Below are positions 41,736-51,830 of a stretch of 64,000 nucleotides of DNA, piece after piece. Within the stretch, counting starts at the first letter, position 1, and each line of letters starts with the position of its first letter. Source of the stretch: Symbiodinium natans (Eukaryota; Sar; Dinophyceae; Suessiales; Symbiodiniaceae). The translations under genes and the position numbers were made by a program. The DNA lies in NCBI GenBank assembly GCA_905221605.1, contig CAJNDS010002581.1, positions 1 through 64,000 of the forward strand, in the 5' to 3' direction. Below the pieces are notes generated by a model that was given only the letters and a program-made list of their open reading frames with translations, searched no databases and was not told the DNA's origin.

Positions 41736-44700
41736 TCCTTTCAGGGCAATTTGCGGCACAGAACGCAACGAAATTCAACAACATGCAGCTGCTTAGCTGA
41801 GCCTAGCTGAGCCTAGCTGGCTTGGATCTTCAACGGGGCCTTTATCGCAGCCTCTATGCCGGACATGTTTTTGCAGTCGATGGAGAAGCGGAGTGTGGCT
41901 AACCTCGGAGCCCCGGAATGACGCCAGTGTGGGTTTGCAGGCATCAGGAGCTTCAACATGTGCAATCGCTAAGTTCAACAAGTCCAAATGCAGCTGATGA
42001 AGCATGCGCTCGATGCTTTCTTTCGCAAGAAGTGCCTCATGTAAATCATGGTCTGGGAGGCCAGCCGATTGACACTCGGCTATGGCAGCCTTTAGAACTC
42101 GGATGTCCAGAAGCTGGACGGCTACCCCAAGCCGGGCCAACATCTGCTCAATTCGGCGCTTCAGCGCTATTGCAGAGTCCAAGTCTGGGCTAGGTGGCAG
42201 GCCAGCCTCATGGTGTTTCTGAAGAGCTTTGTTGAGAGCCTGTATGTCTCGACTCTCCATTGCGAGGGACAGCGATGCCAGAATTTCTTCGATACTTTCT
42301 GCTATGCTCAAGGCCTCCTCCATCTCTTCGTCTGCAACACCGAAAGCCCGACATGCGCTAATGGCATTCCGAAGACTTTCTATCTTTCTGTTCGACACAC
42401 CCTGCTGTAGTCGCGCAAACAGGGTCTCCAGTTCTTCAAGCATTTGCCGAGCATCTGCTGTATACAAGTCCGGTATCCCCATGGCAGCACAGCTTTGAAT
42501 AGCTGACCGAATGTCACGAGCATTCCGCTGCTTCATGGCCAAGTGTACCTTAGCAAGTATGTCATCCAGCTCCTGCTTCAGCGAAACAGCCTCATCCACA
42601 TTTCTGTCAAACAACTTGGCAGCTTGGCAAAGCTCAATGGCAACCTCTAAAGCCATAACATCCCTTGCATCCATGGCAGCCTTTACCTGTGACAGCAGCT
42701 TTTCCATGGTGGCCTTCATCTGTCTAGCTTCTGTTACCTCATCTGCTTTCAAGCCAAAGTCTTCACAATGTCGCAGGGCAACGCCAATTCCGGCCAAATC
42801 TCGCTGGTCTATACCTCAGAATATTGCCGACAAAACAAAAACAGGATAAAGATATATAAAGATGTCCCGCAACAAAAGTCCCAGAACACATTTCTGATCC
42901 GGCTGCTATTTCGTAAAGACTGCACCATCACGTCCATTTTGCTCTTGCACTTCTGGACATGCTCTAGGTCGTTGGAGGGCAAACCAAAATCAATGCACTT
43001 CTGGATGGTCCGGTCGACAAAGCGGACGTCTTTGGAATCGATGGCTGCTTTGAGATCGCCGCGCAAAGCGAAGATCGTGTGCTTCACTTCCAAGGCCTTC
43101 CCAGATGGTGTGATAGTTGTGATATGTTGTGATAGCAGTTTGCTGAGTTTTTACTGGTTTTGAAACATGCAGAGCGCTTTGGAACTCACTTGGCCTCATC
43201 AAGATATTGTTGAGGAACCCGCTGCGCACTGCAGTCCTGAATGCATCCATGGCTTCAAGAGTCAAACACAATCAACAAAGAGCTTTGGCAAGAAGACTTT
43301 CGTTGCCAACAACCTGTCCTTTATGGCCTTCTCAAGCGCCTCGATACTTTTCTTTCGGCAAGCATGTGCTAAAGTCTCAATGAGCATTTGCAACTGCTTC
43401 TGCTGTGCGATCGCATTCTCTAGGTACCTTGGTGGCACCTCTGCCTGCTGACATTCCAGGATGCTCGTGTTGACTCGGGAAAGGTCTTGCGCGCAGACTG
43501 CGTCCTGAAGCTTGGCCAATAATTCCTCCAACTCTTGCTTCAGAGTTGCTCCCTGCTGAAGGTATTGTGAGCGGACTCGGGCCGCACTGCACTGTTTGAT
43601 TGCCTCTGTTAGCAATTCCAGGTCACGCTTTTCCATGGCCACGCTCAGCTCCTGCATCAGCAGTTTTTCTGGAGCATGCGTGCAAATGCAGTACAGTCAG
43701 CAGCGCAACCTTGTCAACTGGACGGAGCAGACAGACAGTTTCTTCAGTCCTTCAAGAGCCCTTGGACGTAGTCCCTTGTTGCCAACGCTTCTGCCAGCCG
43801 TGAGTTCTCAATCTTCAGTGCCTGTGCAGGGACATGGAACAACGTCGTGTGTGTTTGAATTACTGTAGGGTGTCCAGTTTCACGCAAAGAGCCTGACCGG
43901 CGCGGATTGCATCATTCAGTTTGTCCAGATCTTTCTCGGCAACTGCCGTCTGCAGGGACAGCAATAAGTTTTCCCATTCTTCTCGTTTTGCCCGCGCGTC
44001 ATGCAAGTCCCGATCAGGCAGGCCGAAGTCTTCACACTCATGAATGATGGCATCCAACTGTTGAATATCTGTGTCCTTGGTCGCCTTCAGCAACCTGGCC
44101 AATAAGTCTTCAATGACCTGTTTAGTGGTGATGGCTGGCTGCAAAGCCTCTGGCGGCCAACCTTCCCTCTGACACTCCTCGATTGATGCCCGCAGGTCAA
44201 GAATATCCAAGGCTGCAAGGCTGCGATTCATCCTTTCGGTCAGCTGGTGAATTCGGCCGCGCGCTTTGAGTGCCTCACTCAGGCTGGATTTCGGTAGCAG
44301 AGGGTTCATTTCTTGAATCGCTGTGTCGATTTGGGCCAGATCACACAAAAGAGCCACCGCTCTGAGGTATTCCAGAATGCAAGCTTCAAGCTCATCATCT
44401 GGCAGACCAGCTAGCCAAGCCATCTCGACAGCCGGCAATACGCTGTTTCTGGGCATCTTCACCGCTGCCGCCAGCTTGTGCCTTGCGTCTGCTCGACCTT
44501 CATCAACAGGGGCTGACCAATCATGACCAATCCCAACCACTGCATGACTGAATCAAGAACACGGAGTTTGCCCAACCCCCAACCCCGGACTGAGCACGCG
44601 GCCTTCTGGAGTTGCAGCCACTCGCCTTCGGAGCTGCAAAGTGTGGAGCTCTATCAGCTTGCATGGTGGATTGCCGAATTCGTCCATTGCAATAGTCCTG

Positions 44701-45320
44701 ACCAGTGGGGATGCTCTCAGCTGGACCTGAAACCCAAACAAAACGCTGATTGCCAGGAGGCTTGTCGAAACCACGGGTAAAGAGCAAACTTCCGCAGGAA
44801 TGTCTTCCAGAAATATTATGCATAGCATGCAGCACAAAGATACTGCAGCTGCCATGGCTGGTCCGAGTTGCAAAGATTTTACTAAGCAGAACCTCAACCT
44901 GCGCGGAAAATCCTGTAGCGTCTGCTGTAGAATGATGTCAAAGTCAGCTTCTGGAAAAACTGTCGAGCTTGCAGAGCTTCGTTGCTTTTGGCATTTGTGC
45001 AGCTGCCTCAAGATATCTTCCCTGGAGTGTTCGTCCGAGACGTTCAGCAAATCAAGAATGAGGCTTACGGTCTCACAAGCATCCAACGTAAGAACAAACA
45101 GGGCCAGGTAGGACAGAGCCAGAAAGCCACCAACTACATAAGCAGCTTTGTGCAAGGATGCTCCCAGAGCAATGCCTGTTCCAAGCATGACAAATCCCGT
45201 GGCACCGCAAGTCACAAGAAGTACTCGCAACCAGAACACCACCAATCCACGCAGGCTGGCAACTCCCTTCTGCAAGTGCGTGAGCAACTCATTGTCTAGA
45301 TGGCGGAAAGGTGGCCTCAT
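41465..45320 (-). CDS. four-TM protein with tandem 46-residue helical repeats (whole gene, seven or more exons)
   Basis: Gene-level call joining seven minus-strand exon blocks by shared repeat pattern and splice-like joints. The start at 45320 opens a membrane domain of about 230 residues. All later blocks encode units with the pattern L-x2-L-x-x-A-(x)n-R-D-x2-x-L-x2-A-I-x2-C-x2-A-G-L-x4-D-L-x2-A-x3-K-x2-I-E-x-L. In the largest block successive units are 46, 46, 47 and 46 residues long, and about 11-12 units exist in total. Two helices per unit imply an elongated solenoid, perhaps a protein scaffold tethered to a membrane. The stop is at 41465. No named repeat family fits exactly; Asp/Glu-rich C-terminal helices end the chain. 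Function is unknown. Confidence 0.65.
41940..42797 (-). CDS. exon 6: helical repeats (longest block)
   Basis: Six successive 46-47-residue units in one frame, the clearest display of the period (LAKVHLAMKQRNARDIRSAI, FARLQQGVSNRKIESLRNAI, LASLSLAMESRDIQALNKAL, LARLGVAVQLLDIRVLKAAI at regular spacing). The pattern ends at about residue 285 (AHVEAPDACK), so a donor is expected near 41940. The remaining open frame to 41793 is Arg/His-rich and not repeat-like. Confidence 0.65.
42925..43090 (-). CDS. exon 5: helical repeat
   Basis: Encodes one unit (FALRGDLKAAIDSKDVRFVD, then RTIQKCIDFGLPSNDLEHVQ). The 3' end is placed where the pattern is lost and an aromatic, hydrophobic non-repeat frame starts. 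The joint positions are approximate. Confidence 0.5.
43190..43236 (-). CDS. exon 4: 47-base micro-exon completing a repeat
   Basis: Bounded by acceptor TTCAG|GAC at 43236 and donor AA|GTGAGT at 43190. It reads DCSAQRVPQQYLDEA, which matches the C-x2-A-x-V-P-x2-Y-L-x-x-A half of the 46-residue unit. It is too short to stand out as an open frame. The repeat match and clean splice sites are the evidence. Confidence 0.55.
43314..43668 (-). CDS. exon 3: helical repeats
   Basis: Acceptor CTCCAG|AAAAA at 43668 and donor GACAG|GTTGTT at 43314. It encodes two and a half units (MEKRDLELLTEAIKQCSAA, AEVPPRYLENAIAQQKQLQM). The frame beyond the donor quickly loses the repeat pattern. Confidence 0.6.
43893..44497 (-). 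CDS. exon 2: helical repeats
   Basis: Acceptor GATGAAG|G at 44497. The block encodes about 200 residues with four repeat units (for example LDIQQLDAIIHECEDFGLPD-type segments: DTDIQQLDAIIHECEDF, GLPDRDLHDARAKREEW). It ends at a GC-type donor, CAG|GCTCTT, at 43893/43892. The open frame before the acceptor (an apparent Met at 44540) is intronic. Confidence 0.6.
44625..45320 (-). CDS. exon 1: four-TM N-terminal domain
   Basis: From Met at 45320. TM1 at about residues 28-54 (VVFWLRVLLVTCGATGF), TM2 60-80 (AAYVVGGFLALSYLALFVLT), a charged loop with Asp/Lys/Gln, TM3 at about 155-175 (AMAAAVSLCCMLCIIFL), TM4 at about 185-202 (TSLLAISVLFGF). The likely donor is AAG|GCGAGT near 44625, a GC-type donor. 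The frame past it runs into a Gly/Pro-rich tail that looks intronic. No family is recognised for the membrane domain. Confidence 0.55.
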
Positions 45321-45949
45321 ATGCTGCCTCGTGTCGTCTCATCTGTCCATCGTGCTGTTCCTCCTGCGGCGGGTGGTCTTCACGAGAGCTCCGCCACGAA
45401 TGCCCTGCTAACATGTATAGCTACATGTAGCTACACCTCGGGCCAAACAGCAGCGACAAGACTGCGTTCGGTGAACACTTTGGGTGTATGCACACTTGGC
45501 CGAACGTCGGACAAACCAGGACAGTAGATTGGCAACCCGCAGTGGGCGTACTGGACTCGGCCGTGGCCCATGCCTGTAAGTTCAATGCATGCCAACACCT
45601 GTCCTCAGTGAACCCAAACGAGTGGATGACCTGCGTCACTCTTCCCAGGAGGCAGAATCATTCGTCATACAATACCGCGACACATATGACTCTATTGCTT
45701 GGCTGCTGGTGCCAAACTCACTGTACATGATTGTGAGGTTTCAACATTCTAGACAAGCTTCCACAGGTATTTTCCAACCACCTGCAGAATTGTATGGCCA
45801 TATGAAGGGACGAAGGTGCAAACTTGGGGTTGAATGGCCCGGACGTAGCGATCGGGTCAGGGCATGGTTGCCATGGTGGAATGTGCGAGGTATCGGAATC
45901 ATGTCCTCATTATCCTCTGCGATGTGTGCGCAAACATAGGTCGTCTCAC

Positions 45950-46126
45950 ATCATCGTGTTTAGGGATTCGATTTCCAGCTGCTTTTCGCAATGGGCAAGG
46001 AGCCTCTTCTGGACCTGGCTTTGTGGCCTGTGTAAGCTGGGAGACTTTGCTGCCCGTGAAACTCTCTTCGGTGTTTGCAGGGCCTACGGGATCTTCCACG
46101 GGCGCAGGTTGACCACCTTTTTTCAT
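45950..46126 (-). CDS. transporter exon 4 (soluble C-terminal tail), tentative
   Basis: A coding-like, Lys/Pro/Glu-rich frame (KKGGQPAPVEDPVGPANTEE and on) of the kind found after the last helix in these transporters. The link to exon 3 is by strand and position only. Confidence 0.35.
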
Positions 46127-47872
46127 CTTGCCAGTGGAATATTGATATTAGTCCTGGGCAGCCTTGGACAGCAATCGGACGGCACGCTGCCCTACTACAT
46201 TCTACCAGGCCCTACCAGCTTATTTCTGGCAAGCCCGTTGCACTACTCATCAAGCTGAAGACTCCTCTCTGCAGCTTGAGGATCGTTGCCTTGGATGTAT
46301 GGACAATGGTGGCAATGGAAACAAAGCCTGAACTTAAATGAAGACTTGACAGATGTCTGCAAGAAAAGCTTACATAAATCGATAGGCAGTTGAGCTCCTG
46401 CTTGTCCAGAGGTAGATGCTTGGCACGAGCATAGCAAAGTGCGCCCGAAATGCAGCATGCGAAGCCCAAAGCGCTTTGCACATCAACCTGTTTGGGCTAA
46501 AGAGGCGGCACACACAATGTATCTACCGGACTTGAAGTGCGATGCTTCGGGGAAAACAACTGAAGAAGCTGAATTGCGATAGCAAGATGAGTCGCTGGCA
46601 ATAACCTGGATTTACATTATAAATCTGGGCAACCGCATAAACCGCAAGTACTTCGGAGCTGCGGAGCCGGATCCTGGAACCAAACGATTCCAGCGATCAC
46701 CAAGGGGATCTGATGCAAGGTTCCCAGAACCTGCAACGCAACAGCCGAGGAAATATGAACCTTGGATGGACTTTTGTGTGGAGAATGGTGGGGGCCAGGA
46801 CTCGAAAACAGAGACTGCACTTGAGTTCTTACGATTTCTCGGATTTCGCAGAAAGCGCTTCATAAATCGGAGAATGAGCCAGGCGAAGCTCGGCGACTGT
46901 CAGGATGCCGATGCCACATGCCTGAAACATCTGCACTTATATCATGCACTTACCCCATGACGTGCATGATGCCCCTGGTACTCTGCTCTGGCAAAAAACG
47001 ATCCCAAGAGGATCCAAGAGGTCCAAGCGGGTAAGATCATGTAAGTTCCTGACAACAAAGGCAACCGTCCATGGCAATCCGGCTTCTCGCATGAAGGTCC
47101 AGTCGAAAGCATCGCGCTCGAAGATAATGGCCAGAACCAAACATACCAGGGAGGTTACCGGCATGATGAAGGCAGCAAGCTCGATTTTACCGAGGTGAAG
47201 CTTAGACTTCTGCATTATATTCTGAAGTATGGCCCAGCGTTGTGACGCCAGTACCAAGGTGCCTAGCTGCAGCAGCGTTCCATACCAGTAACGCTGGATG
47301 CCTGCCGAGTGTTCACTGTCATGTGAAGCACCCACTGCGTGGAGCAACCCACCGAGAATCTGAAAGCAAGCGCTGCATATACGAAGACGATCGAGCTGCT
47401 CCAAACCCCACAGCTGCGCAGACATCATCATGAAAAAGACACTCAAGGAGCTCAAGATTGTTCGGGTTGACACAGACAGGTACTCCAAGGATTTGTTGGA
47501 CATTCCGATCTCAACCCCCTGCATCACTCCCACGCCAACTAGCTCTGCACAGTCGCGCAAGCCGTTCCTACGCGCATGTTTGGTGCGTTTGCTACGGCAT
47601 GCCAAGACCGACATCCAGCCGCAAACGCCGTTTGTCATTGCTGTCAAAGCAAACGGAAACGGGTAGCTCCCATCCTTTCCCACCGTCTGTTTCATTGCGA
47701 TGGTGACAGCAGCAGAAACAGACCACCATGCCAGCACCAAGCACAACATCTGCCATCTCCAGCTCAGTGACAAGCGAGCGAAGCTGTCTGCCGTCATCCA
47801 TGCCCGTCGCCCAAAGAAATAGGTCCGCATGCCTCCTACCTGCACTACGCGCCGGAAGCTGGAGCGGAGCAC
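45950..47872 (-). CDS. drug/metabolite transporter, TPT/nucleotide-sugar type (whole gene, four exons)
   Basis: A multi-pass transporter of the triose-phosphate/nucleotide-sugar (SLC35-like, DMT superfamily) kind. It would exchange phosphorylated sugars or nucleotide sugars across an organelle membrane. Exons are 47872-47045, 46760-46671, 46487-46389 and a soluble tail at about 46126-45950. Support: hydrophobic helices spaced as in the family; the segment IGMSNKSLEYLSVSTRTILS, which matches the family's N-x-SL-xY-xSVS-x-xxx-K/RS hallmark before a helix; ALQVLGTLHQIPLVIAGIV in exon 2, typical of the penultimate helices; and ALGFACCISGALCYARAK in exon 3, the last helix with basic end. Substrate cannot be told. 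It lies head to tail with the helical-repeat gene about 0.6 kb downstream. Confidence 0.75.
46389..46487 (-). CDS. transporter exon 3 (last helix)
   Basis: Acceptor AAACAG|GTTGATG at 46487. Encodes SALGFACCISGALCYARAKH, a final transmembrane helix with a basic cytosolic end. Confidence 0.6.
46671..46760 (-). CDS. transporter exon 2 (penultimate helices)
   Basis: Acceptor CATCCAAG|G at 46760. Encodes SSAVALQVLGTLHQIPLVIA, the expected continuation after exon 1. Possible donor CCAG|GATCC near 46671, a non-GT site; GA and GC donors are known in dinoflagellates. The position is approximate. Confidence 0.6.
47045..47872 (-). CDS. transporter exon 1 (main membrane domain)
   Basis: The Met at 47872 is the first in frame; a second at 47830 (MRTYFFGRRAW) is also possible. 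About 276 residues with helices at WQMLCLVLAWWSVSAAVTIA, FPFALTAMTNGVCGWMSVLA, a middle helix pair around TILSSLSVFFMMM and YGTLLQLGTLVLASQRW, and FIMPVTSLVCLVLAIIF. After VVRN (about 47045) the frame becomes soluble and unlike the family, so the donor is placed there. Confidence 0.72.
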
Positions 47873-48213
47873 CCATGCCCTTGTGACGTTTGGCGAAAAT
47901 GTACTGGTTGTCTGCTTGCAGTTGTTTACAGCTGTTTACATTTAGTCGCAGCTCGCAAAGTTGCAGACTATGAAGCAGGAGGCTTTCCATTCATGATTGC
48001 AGATTAAGATTTTTTCTTGTTATCTTCATCTGTTGCCACTCCATCTTTCACCCCCCTTGGATTCTACGTGGACAAGAGCCCAAGACAATTTGCTCGAACT
48101 GGTGGAGAGCTTTGAAGACTATGACTTATGACTAAATCACGTTGGCTCTAAGCTAAAAGACTTGAAGACTCTTTCAATCTTTGGGGAACCGTCACGGGAC
48201 GAATAACCGTAAT

Positions 48214-48609
48214 TCATTGTGGGATACCGCCGCTGCGACTAATGCGCGTTGGACCGTGGACATGCCCGCAACTTTCATCAGAAGCCTTGCGGCTTGTGCG
48301 GCTGTGAGCCAAATCGAACCAGCGCAAGTTCATTGGCATAACTATGGACTCCTGGAGGATTTTGGCCAGAGCCCTGTGACACTTATTTCGGCACACAAGG
48401 CAGAGGGACTTAAACTGTTGGCGAGCACAAAAGGCCAGGCGGACATGGAAAGCCCTGCCTTCGGCATGAGGTGTTTTGAACTGTTTTGAAGCCCATTTCA
48501 ACACTGCGGGACCCTCTACAAATGTGGCTTCCTTCTTTGGAGAGACAAGCATGGGCTCGCTATTCCCACCGTTCCCATTCCCAATGAACAAGGGCCTTAT
48601 GAGCTGCAA
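48214..48609 (-). CDS. 131-residue open frame, unrecognised
   Basis: Starts MQLIRPLFIGNGNG. It has coding-like Lys/Arg/Cys content with FHVRLAFCARQQFKSLCLVC in the middle, and ends Gly/Ile-rich. The shorter frame on the plus strand (48181-48489) competes. No domain is recognised. Confidence 0.3.
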   Translation of the reverse strand: MQLIRPLFIGNGNGGNSEPMLVSPKKEATFVEGPAVLKWASKQFKTPHAEGRAFHVRLAFCARQQFKSLCLVCRNKCHRALAKILQESIVMPMNLRWFDLAHSRTSRKASDESCGHVHGPTRISRSGGIPQ

Positions 48610-49156
48610 TTGTCTCTAGCCGTTGAGAGACACCTTTTTTATGTTCTTTGCTACCGGATACTGATGGATACCGGGCTTCTATAGGCTCATCAGACTTGCT
48701 GGGATTTGATTTGACCGACAGGTGCCGCTTCGTTTGCAGCCGGCACTTCTGCTTGAGAGGCTTAGGTGGCTTGCTCAGTGCTTGCTCTGTGCCGGGTGCA
48801 CAGGACTTATCTCATCGCTTCAACACTCGAAATTAAACCCCAGCAGTTCTGCCCTTCAACATGCGCAGCATCCGTCCTTATCGATGACTTAAGACAAACT
48901 AAGACGCAGTTTTCTCGCGATTCTCGCGTCGGCATGCCTCGGCACTGTCAGCATCTGCTCAAGTGAGTCGGCTGATGGTTCCTGGGTCTGCGTTCACGTG
49001 TTGATATCTTGCCAGCTTGTGGTGCCAAATTCGAAGCACAAGCTGCTAAGTTCAAAGCGCCGCGTCGGGCAAATGGCGCCTCAAGCAAGGTTTTCAAGCT
49101 CTGCAAGCTTGAACCAAGCTTTGAACCAAAGAGCCGTCGAATCGCAGACCAGCAAT
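48610..49156. other. no supported gene
   Basis: Only short conflicting frames; 48948-49220 (minus) may contain exon sequence but has no clear features. Confidence 0.35.
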
Positions 49157-49199
49157 CTAGCTGTTCTTGAGGGTGACGTGCTTTGCTAGAATCATCTGA

Positions 49200-49690
49200 A
49201 AAGTATATAAGAACCCACAACCTGTTGAAACCACTGCGGTGTTATACACCAATGCTATACTCCATAGTTTTTCACTCAGCTTACAATCCTTTTCTGGCCC
49301 GACCCATGACAGGCTGGAGCTTTCGCTTTTCTTGAATCGTTTCCTCGCTGATTCTCGTCGTATCACTTCTTTTGCATGTCTTGGGCCTGTTGCACGAATC
49401 TTCTCCTTTTGGTCGCTCTGAGAGTCCAACAGGAACTGCGGGAATTCCTGCACGAAGCGTGCACGCTCGCCTTGGAGAATGCTGGTAAGTAGTGCGATGA
49501 CGTGCGATGATCTCGGGAAGGGAAAGGATTTTGTTCATTTAGGTCGCCGCCCATCGAAAGCTGGGCCCAGAATCGCTTCAGGAGAGCCGCAGGCCTTGTC
49601 CAGTCTGTGTCGCATGTTGTCCATGGACATGTCGGTGTCCAACATGCCGGCAGCTGAGCAGCGTGCTCGACAAAGTCTGTTTCTAAGGCA
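49200..49690 (-). CDS. basic, helical exon pair, unrecognised
   Basis: Two minus-strand coding-like blocks. About 49690-49555 encodes AAGMLDTDMSMDNMRHRLDK and a Gly/Pro-rich end. About 49460-49240 encodes EFPQFLLDSQSDQKEKIRA, then HAKEVIRRESARKRFKKSES, a strongly basic helix. The frames differ, implying an intron between them. No family is recognised; the basic helix could bind nucleic acid. Confidence 0.35.
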
Positions 49691-49880
49691 CGGAGCAGCC
49701 CAGCCTACAATGACAAATCAGCGACAGCGCATTGGGTGGAAGGCCGACGAGGGTCGGACCAACTTGGCCGTGTAGTCGCCAGTAGCATCCTGGCATGAAA
49801 GAGGTGCAAGCATCTGCCATGCAGTGAAACAACGACAGCAGTCCCCAAGCCAAACTACCGAAGTCAAACAAATAGAAGCA

Positions 49881-50434
49881 AGCCTCAAGTTGCAGCTGCG
49901 GATGCTGGCGAGACTTTGCTCTCGCTCTCAACTCCGTGCCGCGATACTCAGAGGCATTCCACACTTGGATGTCCTGACGTGAAGATGTGATGAGGATCAA
50001 TATCACGAGACCTTTCTTGGCCACATGCGGCCCATCATCACCGTAATGTCATGACCCGTTCCTTCGGCAGGAGAAGTGGAGGTGGCGGCCTGAAGGCGCT
50101 TTCAGAAAGCCGATGCTAACTTTAAGTCACTCAGCGATGCTAAGCTCTTTTATTCTTTTCTTTATCAAACTTGGCGTCAAGACTTGGCCGTCTCGGCCTC
50201 CATTCCTCTGCAAGTCGTATCCCACGTGTCGGAGCTTTCTTGGCCTAGTCCACACATGGTGCTGTCACCTTAAATAAGGCCCGACATTGCATGGGCAACG
50301 GGCGTGGCCTCTTGGTCGGATGTTACCCGTGCTCTTGGCTCCTGCTCGCAGCAGATGTGCAAGGTACACAAGAGGACAGCACATAGGAGGTGCATGCTGC
50401 ATGGAGGTGCCCTTGCCAACGGCATGGAAGCCTG
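49881..50434. repeat. segmental duplication, copy 1
   Basis: Near identical to 50864-51398 at an offset of 983, apart from a few substitutions at the left edge and a block of about 20 bases near 50384-50404 that copy 2 lacks. The shared part includes a Ser/Arg-rich minus-strand frame and a plus-strand frame beginning MGNGRGLLVGCYPCSWLLL. Their conservation is explained by the recent copy, not by selection. The 0.43 kb between the copies (50435-50863) is unrelated to either. Confidence 0.88.
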
Positions 50435-50863
50435 GCCATCCTGGCCCTATCTTGCGTGGCAAAGTTCACAGCGCGATAGAAGGAGGGTGCCAAAAGTTGT
50501 GTCTTGACGCCCCAGTAGGTAGCTGCGCTCTGTTTGGCTTGGAAGTGACATGCAGGTGGCATGGGAAGGCATACAGTGCTTGCCTTCCGGAATCGCTCTC
50601 ACAAATCATGGCAAGAGGATAAACTTCAGAAGAAACATCGGGGCAAACTGCAGAGGCGCCACAAACTTGTTGAACGCCGTTGAATAACCTTGAATTCCAT
50701 GACAACCACGCGTTGGCCCGGTGGCCAGTACTCTTAACTCAAGCAGAGAGGCAGATTGCCGCATGCCAAGAGGAACATTAGCTTCCCAAAATAGCAGCAG
50801 CATCACAACCATCATGCGGAGGACCACACGTGCCCAACACAGCCGACAGATCCTGCTTGCCCG

Positions 50864-51398
50864 GGCCTCAACTTGCCGCTGGGGATGCTGGCGAGACTTT
50901 GCTCTCGCTCTCAACTCCGTGCCGCGATACTCAGAGGCATTCCACACTTGGATGTCCTGACGTGAAGATGTGATGAGGATCAATATCACGAGACCTTTCT
51001 TGGCCACATGCGGCCCATCATCACCGTAATGTCATGACCCGTTCCTTCGGCAGGAGAAGTGGAGGTGGCGGCCTGAAGGCGCTTTCAGAAAGCCGATGCT
51101 AACTTTAAGTCACTCAGCGATGCTAAGCTCTTTTATTCTTTTCTTTATCAAACTTGGCGTCAAGACTTGGCCGTCTCGGCCTCCATTCCTCTGCAAGTCG
51201 TATCCCACGTGTCGGAGCTTTCTTGGCCTAGTCCACACATGGTGCTGTCACCTTAAATAAGGCCCGACATTGCATGGGCAACGGGCGTGGCCTCTTGGTC
51301 GGATGTTACCCGTGCTCTTGGCTCCTGCTCGCAGCAGATGTGCAAGGTACACAAGAGGACAGCACAGGAGGCGCCCTTGCCAACGGCATGGAAGCCTG
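50864..51398. repeat. segmental duplication, copy 2
   Basis: Counterpart of 49881-50434. It lies immediately before a (CAG)20 run. The near-zero divergence across about 480 bases of the core suggests a very recent duplication or an assembly artefact. Confidence 0.88.
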
Positions 51399-51453
51399 TG
51401 CCCCTACGGTGACACCAGAGGCCATAGTGAACTCAGTAGGCTTGCCGCAGAAG

Positions 51454-51517
<64 letters not shown>

Positions 51518-51573
51518 TTTTGTATCCATCAGATGGGCCAGGTTCGCGGCAGCGTGTTTCAAGTTGCAACTAG
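51274..51573 (+). CDS. possible polyglutamine open frame
   Basis: 99 residues beginning MGNGRGLLVGCYPCSWLLLA (signal-like), then a neutral stretch and a run of 20 Gln encoded by CAG, then a short Ser/Gly-rich end. The same stretch also reads as polyAla (plus strand) and polyCys (minus strand) in other frames, so coding status is doubtful. Confidence 0.2.
51457..51516 (+). repeat. (CAG)20 microsatellite
   Basis: Twenty uninterrupted CAG units, followed by CTTTTG. Confidence 0.95.
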
Positions 51574-51739
51574 CATGTAAATGGCAAAGGCTCGGTCAAA
51601 ACCTCCTCCTGCTCCTTCCATACAGCCAGTTCGACCGCTGAGGCTCATGCCACATCCATCTCCCTCTCTCTCTTCCTTCCTTCATTCCGCAGCACGTAGC
51701 CCCCCGAAGGAGGCCGCCCCATAGGGCGCGCTCCAAGCG

Positions 51740-51830
51740 TCTCGGTTCCCTCTCTCTCTCTCTCTCGCTCTCTCTCTCTCGCTCTCTTCCTCTTCTTCTT
51801 CTTCTTCTTCTTCTTCTGCTGCTGCTGGGC
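51740..51830 (+). repeat. CT and CTT microsatellites
   Basis: (CT)n interrupted by CG, then (CTT)n and (CTG)3. Arg/Glu-, Ser/Leu- and Lys-rich frames here are artefacts. Confidence 0.9.

Noticed and set aside
51274-51641. Polyglutamine or polyalanine protein across (CAG)20
   Set aside because: The frames around the run differ for Gln and Ala, and neither has a supporting domain. Kept only as a low-confidence feature for the Gln frame.
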